In this document: positions 8,701-15,230 of the stretch, piece after piece
How positions within the stretch are numbered: position 1 is the stretch's first letter
Layout: each line of letters begins with the position of its first letter
Made by a program: the position numbers and the translations under genes
Notes under the pieces: model-generated
Told to the model about the DNA's origin: nothing
What the model saw: only the letters and a program-made list of their open reading frames with translations
The model's database searches: none
Assembly: GCA_002897115.2 (NCBI GenBank)
Contig: BCIH01000019.1
Span: 112,519 to 130,698, forward strand
Length of the DNA: 18,180 nt
Source of the DNA: Prototheca cutis
Lineage: Eukaryota > Chlorophyta > Trebouxiophyceae > Chlorellales > Chlorellaceae
Direction: 5' to 3'

Positions 8701-10952
8701 CCTCGAGGTGTGTGGGGGGGTATGTTTTTTGTCCCGGGGTCTGTCCATGTGATCAGGTTCCCGGACAGCTGTCCACACGGGAGGATGGGGATGCTGCCAC
8801 CAGTCAGTCATGCATCTGACACGCAAAACGAGCTGCATGAACGGCCACTAGCAACCAACACACCCATGCAATACAGCAAGCTGAACTGTATTTACCTTCA
8901 TTCTTTTTACAAGGAAGCGTCCCACCTGTCTCTCCCTTTGCACGAAAATGCCGCAGGCGGGTTCGTACGCGCTGAACGCGGGTCGGAAAAAGAAAGAACG
9001 CATCGGACGCTTGATGCAGATGCACGCCAACTCTCGAGAGGATGTGAAAAAGGCATTTGCCGGCGACATCGTGGCCGTCGCTGGGCTCAAGGTGCGGGAG
9101 TGATGTTTGGGGTTGGGGGAGACGGGGGGCCACGTCTGTGCTTCCATTCGTACCGGCAGTTCTACTCCCTACTACTCACGCACACATGCACACACACTCT
9201 CATACTAGGATGTGGTTACTGGGGACACACTGTGCGACGAGCGGAAGCCTGTGCTGCTGCAGCGCATGGATTTCCCTGATCCTGTGATCAAGGTTGCCGT
9301 GGAACCCAAGTCGAAGGCCATGCTTGAGCGGCTGGGTCCCGCACTGGCCAAGCTGGGGCAGGAGGATCCCAGTTTTCGGTTCTACAGGGACTCTGAGACA
9401 GCGCAGACCGTGATTGAGGGCATGGGCGAGCTGCACCTGGAAATTGTGGTGGACCGCCTGCGCCGCGAATTTGGCGTCGACTGCACGGCTGGTGTGCCAC
9501 AAGTCAACTACCGCGAAGGCATTTCCCGTGCAGCAGAAATCAAGCACGTGCACAAGAAGCAGTCTGGCGGCGCGGGACAGTTTGCAGGTGGGTGGGCGGG
9601 AGCGGTGTTTTTTGTTTTTTTGTTTTTTTTTGGGGGGGGGGGGGGCCACCCATTCACCCGTCCATCCATCCATCCATTTTGCAAAATCCGCCGACCGCAA
9701 ACAGAGAACGGTGAGCCCAACCCCCTCTACTCATTCATCCATCCGCTCATGCAGCTGTGACCATCCGGTTTGAGCCTGGCGAGCCTGGGAGTGGGTTTGT
9801 GTTCCGGTCAGAGATCAAGGGCGGCGCCATCCCCAAGGAGTACATTCCCGGCGTCGAACATGTAGGTTGTCTGTTTTGGGGATTTTGTTGACTAATGTTT
9901 ATGTAATAGTATATTTCTAAGAGGGGTGGGGGCCTACTGCTCGACATGGTACTGCCTGGCGCTTGCATCGTCGTTGCGTCGCATGCAGGACAACGTAAGC
10001 GTCTTGNCATTCAACGCCCACCTCCCAACCATGCTTTCCACCCACAGGGTTTGGAGGAGATGATGGGGAGTGGCGTTCTGGCCGGCTTCCCTGTGGTGGA
10101 TGTACGGGCAGTGCTGCTGGACGGTGCCTTTCATGACGTTGATTCCTCGGTGCTGGCATTCACCCTCGCAGCCCGTGCCGCCTTTAGGTAATATGAGTTT
10201 TATGCCAGTGGTACTAAGGGGAAAGGGGGGGTTTCTGATGTGCTTCGGGCCCCCATGCATGCNGAGGACAGTTGAGCGTCCATTTAAAGAAAAGAAGTAG
10301 TCATGTGCCACGGTTTCAACCCCCTTCCCGACACGCCCACTTGCAACACTGCAGGGAAGGCATGCGCAAATCTGGGGTGCAGTTACTGGAGCCCATCATG
10401 CGCGTGGAGGTGGTCACGCCAGAGGACCACATGGGTGACGTCATCGGCAACCTGAGCTCGCGGCGTGGCGTGGTTCAAGAATTCACAGACAAACCAGGAG
10501 GCGTGAAGGCAGGCGAAGGAAGAGCTTTTTTTTGGGGGGGGGGGGGGGCCGCGGCTCTGTGCGTGCTTCGTGGGTTGCATGCTGTCTTCCTCTACCTCAC
10601 AAGCACGACTGATTATAGCACCATCCCACTGCAAGCAGCTCATCAAAGCCTTGGTCCCGCTGGCTGAGATGGTCAACTACGTTTCCACGCTGCGGTCCAT
10701 GACCAGAGGCCGGGGCCAGTACACCATGCAGGTGAGAATGGCTGCGGTTACACACCCAGTTCGATGCAATTGCATGCGGCAGGGAGGTTNATGTTGCCAG
10801 GCACCTCACTGCAACCCACATGGACATCATCTTCTCATTTGACACACCCATGACCACTGCTGCAGCTGGAGAACTACGAGGTCGTCCCGCCGCACATTCA
10901 GGAAGAGATTGTGTCCAGCTCATCCAGGAAAGTCAAGGCCGGCGCAGCCTGA
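5742..10952 (+). CDS. fusA: Plastid-type translation elongation factor G, nucleus-encoded
   Basis: GTPase that drives translocation on the plastid ribosome. Eighteen exons give 791 aa: 5742-5927, 6021-6173, 6397-6498, 6715-6909, 7043-7126, 7296-7412, 7542-7601, 7740-7808, 8015-8102, 8290-8399, 8591-8707, 8957-9091, 9209-9587, 9755-9861, 10048-10187, 10355-10508, 10639-10731, 10866-10952. Plant plastid EF-G is about 780 aa. Residues 1 to about 93 form an Arg/Ser/Ala-rich, acid-poor presequence. G motifs: AHIDAGKT 107-114, [10 protein letters not shown] 149-158, DTPGH 171-175, NKMD 225-228. The later domains ([61 protein letters not shown]) are complete and collinear. [13 protein letters not shown] and [17 protein letters not shown] are plastid/bacterial-type rather than mitochondrial EF-G1. 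Two of the 17 introns (7127-7295 and 10509-10638) use GC donors. The N at 6891 is in a silent third position (TCN, Ser). The start ATG opens the only in-phase first exon; a second in-frame ATG lies at 5784. Confidence 0.96.
6646..6676. repeat. Poly-C(22) followed by poly-A(9) in EF-G intron 3
   Basis: A pure C22 run (6646-6667) joins an A9 run (6668-6676) directly, about 38 nt upstream of the 3' splice site at 6714. It is one of several C-run/A-run or T-run/G-run junctions in introns of this window. Confidence 0.97.
9608..9645. repeat. T-rich run followed by poly-G(14) in EF-G intron 13
   Basis: T-runs broken by single G bases (9608-9631) join G14 (9632-9645), beginning about 20 nt after the 5' splice site at 9588. 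A short CCAT tandem run follows at about 9661-9676. Confidence 0.96.
10526..10548. repeat. T(8)G(15) homopolymer junction in EF-G intron 16
   Basis: T8 (10526-10533) joins G15 (10534-10548), 17 nt after the GC donor of intron 16. The bases after the G-run (CC then purine then C) resemble those after the run in intron 13. Confidence 0.96.
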
Positions 10953-11437
10953 GGGAGCCTGTGGGACCATGCTCGTGTCCAGAATCAGCTCAGAATGAAT
11001 TTGTCCGTGCACGCAAGCAGGAATTTTTGACCTTGACAAGAAGTGTGAAATGAGTGCGTGCGTGTATGTCAGGCATCCTGATCATCACGCCTTGGCTCTG
11101 GTACGGAATGCGAGGTGACGGGGGGGAGGTTACTCCCCCCAGAAATCCCCACGATCTCCAGGAAAGCCACCGGGGTCGCTGCCACATCAGCATGGGCCCG
11201 GCGTCTCGTAACGCCGCTGCTGTTTATCTGCCACACCAATAACGCACCAGAGTGACATACCCAGTGCCCTGCTGAAATGGGGGTCCATTCAATAACGGCG
11301 CTGTGAATTTTTGGGGAGTTTTCCCTAGGACAGGAGGGGTCGCAGGCAGGCTGGCCCAGTCACGGAGTCCCCGCTCCCCAAGGGAGCTCGCCAGCAAGGC
11401 GGTCACCTGGGCGCGGGACAATGGGCCGTCGCTGAGC
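10953..11437. other. Intergenic region after EF-G, with a small hairpin
   Basis: 485 bp hold the EF-G 3' UTR and the presumed promoter and 5' leader of the next gene. No TATA-like box or clear polyadenylation signal stands out. A perfect inverted repeat GGGGGGAG/CTCCCCCC with loop GTTA (11121-11140) is visible. From 11276 the frame leading into the next gene's first ATG is already open, so an upstream exon ending within 11276-11437 cannot be excluded. The opposite strand is also open across 11224-11643. Confidence 0.45.
11121..11140. repeat. Perfect 8-bp stem, 4-nt loop inverted repeat
   Basis: GGGGGGAG at 11121-11128, GTTA loop, CTCCCCCC at 11133-11140. It lies 169 bp beyond the EF-G stop codon. 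Function unknown; it could fold in the EF-G 3' UTR if the transcript extends this far. Confidence 0.7.
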
Positions 11438-12422
11438 ATGTTTCGGAGCGCTGTGCTCCCTGCGGTTGCAGGTGTGTAGCGGGCGTGGTGGTATCGGGAG
11501 AGAAGGGGGAGGGGCGCGGTCAGGAGCAGGGCCTGGATGAAAGTGTGTGATGGATGGCCGAAAGAAAATCCACACCCCCATACCCCGACACACACGTATG
11601 CACAAGCAACAATCTCATAGCGACACCAACCACAACGATGCACAGGTTACCTCTTTACATTTTACAACACAAAAAAGACGGACGAGCGGAAGGCCCAGAT
11701 CCAGAGGATCAACGACCAGGTCCGGCTGCTGTACGGCCCGCTGCTGGCGTGCGTCTACGCGTCCCGCGCGGCGTATGCAGCCATGGTGCGGCAGCACTCC
11801 CCCGACGGCACGCTGGAGGGCTTTTTGGCGGCGATGCGCGCCGATCCCAAAGGGAAAGAAGGCGCCGCGTACCGGCACTGGATGAAGGACGTCATGCAAC
11901 CTTTGAATGAGCGGGCGGCAGACATCATCGTGGACCACGTCAACCTGCTCGAGTCGGCCGACATCGACCCGCGGCTGCTGCAGCTGGTGGCGCACGTCTC
12001 GGCCTACAAGGTCATCATCACGCGCTGGGACCGAGGGGCCGTGGGCGAATGGTCTGCCATCTCCTACCCCAATACAGTGCGTTTCTCTTTTGGGGGGTGG
12101 GGCAGGGTGTTTAAGGGGGGAGGAACGAGCAGCGGAAAGGAGCAAGCCCGCGTTTGGATGGCGTCATGCACGAATGTGTGTGGGCATGCATGCAGGGTCC
12201 GTCAACAACACACAATCACCACCTCAAAACACACACGCACATGCGTGTACGCAGCTGTTGGGTTATGTGCGGGAAGAGTTCCAACGACTCAAGCGGCGGC
12301 AGGCGTACTTGCTGGGCATGAAGACCATGCCCAAGAAAGTTGTCTCGACTGCGCCAGGAAGGGTAGAGCTCGACGAGGCCATCCTGGCCCGTAAGGCGGT
12401 CATCACATCCTCCAAGCTCTGA
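11438..12422 (+). CDS. Uncharacterised protein with RLLYGPLLA motif, possible N-terminal membrane anchor
   Basis: Three exons (11438-11471, 11646-12076, 12255-12422) join in phase to 210 aa; both introns are GT-AG. A short hydrophobic N-terminus (FRSAVLPAVAGYLFTFY, residues 2-18) could be a membrane anchor or organelle presequence. Then comes a helical, charged domain: KAQIQRINDQVRLLYGPLLA, MVRQHSPDG, YRHWMKDVMQPLNERAADII, LLQLVAHVSAYKVIITRWD, and near the end EEFQRLKRRQAYLLGM. I recall uncharacterised proteins in algae and bacteria sharing the RIN-Q-LYGPL block, the HW---V--PLN-R block and a VAHV--Y block, but I know of no established function. No catalytic motif is visible. Exons 2 and 3 are solid coding sequence. 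Exon 1 is chosen because its phase fits exactly and it supplies an ATG; the true start could lie further upstream. Confidence 0.72.
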
Positions 12423-12677
12423 TTGATAGATTTCATGGAGGCTTGCCACACACACCCCCAAGAAGGGGGAGACTCTAGTTTTCTCGCCTATTTTGTGCCG
12501 GTGTTTCGACTGATGTCCTTGCAGGCAAGCTTTGCAGCGCGTGTGTTTTGAAAGATGCCATAGAGGGATCCGATTTGCCGAGGGTTGCGAAGCTTTTGAT
12601 GGTGCGGTGGTGTCACACCACGACTAAGGACGGAAGCTCAGCACCAGTCTCCGCATCATCCGTCCGCATCCGATCGC

Positions 12678-12699
12678 ATCGGGCCCAGAAGGGCCCGAT
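12678..12699. repeat. Perfect 9-bp stem-loop upstream of LSM8
   Basis: ATCGGGCCC (12678-12686) and GGGCCCGAT (12691-12699) are exact reverse complements around the loop AGAA. It lies about 220 bp upstream of the LSM8 start codon. Role unknown. Confidence 0.75.
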
Positions 12700-12720
12700 C
12701 AAAACGCGCCGAAACAGCCA

Positions 12721-12824
12721 GCACACTTGTCCATAGGGCGTATTTTGCCATTTTTCCTGTAGCGTATTTACTGTTACATAGCATTTGACGGACGAGGCCA
12801 TTCCTCGGGCGAGGACAAGTGTGC
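12721..12824. repeat. 12-bp perfect inverted repeat, 80-bp spacer
   Basis: GCACACTTGTCC at 12721-12732 is the exact reverse complement of GGACAAGTGTGC at 12813-12824. It flanks the AT-richest patch of the intergenic region, about 95-200 bp before the LSM8 ATG. It could be a regulatory palindrome or a remnant terminal inverted repeat; I see no flanking target-site duplication. Confidence 0.7.
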
Positions 12825-12918
12825 GGTTGGCAAGGCAGACGTCCGCCGCTGCCCCGAGGGCGTGAGGTCGCAGGGGAGAGCGAGGGAGCGCGCGCACGTC
12901 GGGTGCAGGCGGTAGCCC

Positions 12919-13721
12919 ATGTCCAGCGACGCTGGGCTTGCCAGCTATGTGGACTGTACGTGGCGTTGGCTCGGTTCAGGCCTCTTGTGCATGGGCCGGG
13001 AGACGCCTATCTGGATGCCCACATGCGCCGGCGCAAGTCACTCTTTCACATCAACACTTGTTCTTCGCAGCTACCATCTCCGTGATCACGAATGATGGAC
13101 GGTGCATCGTGGTAAGCTGTGTTGGGTGGCACGAGAGGAATGCAAGAAAGAACTGGGTGCGCCTGCGATGTGGCTGGTGTTCTCCCAGCACCAGCCTTAG
13201 GGGCTTTGGCAGGGGCCAAGCCCATCCTCCTTTCCCCAACCGTTTCCCCCCCCAATTTTCCNCCAGAACCCCCCCCCCCCTCCCCCCCCAAAAAAAATCC
13301 CGCACAATCTACTACAGGGCGTGCTGCGGGGTTTCGACCAGGCCACCAACGTCATCCTGGATGAGTCTCACGAACGGGTCTATTCCAGCAAAGCCGGTGT
13401 CGAGCAGCTCGTCCTGGGGCTCTACGTCGTCCGAGGCGACAACATGTGTGTGGATGTTTGCGTTGAACATGATGGATGTGGGGTTTGTCTGGGCCATGCA
13501 GGTTGGAGGAGGTCGGGCCCGTGATCTTCCAGGGCTCTTGCTCTGACACATGCACGCACTCACCCTGCATGGACAGGGCCCGTTCATGCGCCATTCCCAC
13601 CCAACACAAACACCCTTTCGCTGCATGCAGCGCGGTGGTCGGAGAGGTGGATGAAAATCGGGACGCGGCGCTGGACTTCGAAAACATCCGGGCAGAGCCG
13701 TTGGGGCCCATTGCACACTGA
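12919..13721 (+). CDS. LSM8: U6 snRNA-associated Sm-like protein LSm8
   Basis: Subunit of the nuclear LSm2-8 heptameric ring, which binds the U-rich 3' end of U6 snRNA for spliceosome assembly. LSm8 is the subunit that distinguishes this ring from the cytoplasmic LSm1-7 ring. Four exons (12919-12955, 13071-13111, 13318-13445, 13631-13721), all GT-AG and in phase, give 98 aa; the human protein is 96 aa. Sm1 motif: VITNDGRCIVGVLRGFD through N37 to ILDE, with D33 and N37 in the expected places. Sm2 motif: LGLYVVRGDN, ending at residue 68. The family-typical LSm8 tail is present (GEVDEN, then NIRAEPLGPIAH). The start is the first in-phase ATG and gives a normal short N-terminus (MSSDAGLASYVD). 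The codon at the last junction reads ATC (Ile), giving RGDNIAVVGE. Confidence 0.95.
13269..13297. repeat. Poly-C then poly-A(8) in LSM8 intron 2
   Basis: C12-T-C8 (13269-13289) joins A8 (13290-13297), ending 20 nt before the 3' splice site at 13317. An N at 13262 lies just upstream. Same architecture as the C22A9 junction in EF-G intron 3. Confidence 0.95.
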
Positions 13722-14962
13722 CTGATGTTGCCGTGGGGGTGCACGCGTTCGGCTGGGCCGGGGCCAAACACCTGAGCGACCTTTTATGGACATTATCCTT
13801 GCCCCGCACATCCATGATGGCATACAACAGAGCGGCCGCTGCATCCAGTGTGCTTGTCCGTCATCGCAAGCCCATCCTGCCGTCTGCTGCGGACATCTCT
13901 GTTGAACGACACGCATCCGTCGTGTAACCAAAGCACGCAACTCAGCTCGGTGCTGCAACTTTCATTTGAATCGCCAATTGCCCTTTTTTGTTGTGTCCAC
14001 GAGGTTGGATTGGTCACAAGCGGGAGGAGTTCTTGAGCGGGCACCGACTCAAACCCATGGGCCCATCTCATGGTGACACTTGAGTTCTGCCCACATGGAG
14101 CAGCAGCAGCAGCATGAAGTCGTCAGTACCTGTTCGTACGACGCCCGCCCGCTCAATCGCACACGAGCAATACACATAATACAGCTGTCATTTCAATGCC
14201 CTTGTTCATGTGGAGGGAGGATTTCGATTGCCGTGCGCCCAAACCCTCAAAAGATGTCAAACTGCCGCGAGACGGGGCGAACAGGTTGGAAGCGCCGCGG
14301 GCGGGGCGCAAATGGCACGCCCAGGTTCCGGCAGGGAGCGACCAACAAGGCATCAACACCTCCGACAGTCCCATCACAACGCCGACAACAGTCGCGGTTG
14401 CCAAGTCTGAGTTTCCGCTGGGCAGTTCGTCTTCGCGGCACGGAATGCCCGGTCTTTTGCGCAGCGTGGTACGGCAAACCTTTGCCGCTTGAACTCTCCC
14501 CATCTGGCGAGTCATGACATGACAAGAGAGTTCGACAATTCCATGTGTCGTGTATGGGGGGCCGCCCACGATCTGTCCGCGGATTGTGGAGCTGCTGAGC
14601 CGGCTCGGGAAGTCCCAGTAGGCAAATCGATCACGTGGGCATCCCGGCGCCCACAATGCGTTCTGATCGGCCGCTCGCGTCTTTGCTGTGTTATACGTGA
14701 GCATTATAACTCGATAGAGTGCTCAAAAAAAGGCACGGCTGGCTCCTCGCGCGCGTGACTGGGGCCAATCGGGTCGGTGCCGACGTCAGCGAGAGCCGCG
14801 CGCTATCGTACGTGCACCAGGGTGGGGCCCAGCCCATTGCGGGACATAAAACCCTTGACGAACGAAACAGGTGGAACCATATTCGGCTTAACTGGAATCT
14901 TTCGGCATTATAATTGTTCATTTCTTGCGGTCCCAGCCCTTAACTACCAAACCCAAGCCATC
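13722..14962. other. 1.24 kb between LSM8 and the M20 peptidase gene, no supported gene
   Basis: The left end must hold the LSM8 3' UTR and the right end the peptidase promoter. Between about 14080 and 14704 three frames are open at once: plus 14080-14517 (145 codons, starting MSSAHMEQQQQHE), plus 14196-14492 (98 codons, starting MPLFMWRED) and minus 14704-14153 (183 codons). None resembles a family I know and none has a neighbouring exon in phase, so I cannot say which, if any, is translated. A (GCA)n-type run lies near 14100-14112. Confidence 0.4.
14846..14914 (+). promoter_or_regulatory. TATA-like elements upstream of the peptidase gene
   Basis: ATAAAA at 14846-14851 and TATAAT at 14909-14914 are A/T-rich hexamers lying 112 and 49 bp before the ATG at 14963. 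Either could be a core promoter element; there is no further support. The start-codon context, GCCATCATGG, is favourable for eukaryotic initiation. Confidence 0.3.
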
Positions 14963-15152
14963 ATGGTGTCCAAGGTTGGCCTGCTGCTGCTGGCCGCCTT
15001 GGCCATCGTCGCTGTGAACGGTATGGGCTCGTTTTCGATCTGATACGCTCAATTATAGCTTATATGAACTCCACAATAGTGTTTCTGGAGTCGTCTAAAC
15101 CAATTGAGAGCTCGAGGTCAAGGTTGGCAGACTCGCCACCCTTCCTGCGCAC

Positions 15153-15185
<33 letters not shown>

Positions 15186-15192
15186 CGCGGGG

Positions 15193-15230
<38 letters not shown>

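Larger units (their letters stand above)
12423..12918. other. Intergenic region upstream of LSM8, with two inverted repeats
   Basis: 496 bp hold the 3' UTR of the previous gene and the presumed LSM8 promoter. No convincing ORF is present. Two inverted repeats are listed separately. A less GC-rich patch (about 12735-12785, including GTATTTACTGTTACATAGC) could contain promoter elements, but no canonical TATA box is seen. Confidence 0.45.

Noticed and set aside
10509..10667. Read-through of EF-G exon 16 into a Gly-rich tail
   Set aside because: It runs through the T8G15 tract and lacks the conserved C-terminal PLAEM block, which is found intact in the next exon.
5742..10952. Mitochondrial EF-G1 as the identity of the elongation factor
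   Set aside because: The motifs [29 protein letters not shown] and LVWSGEELGAKWD follow the plastid/bacterial type rather than the mitochondrial EF-G1 pattern.
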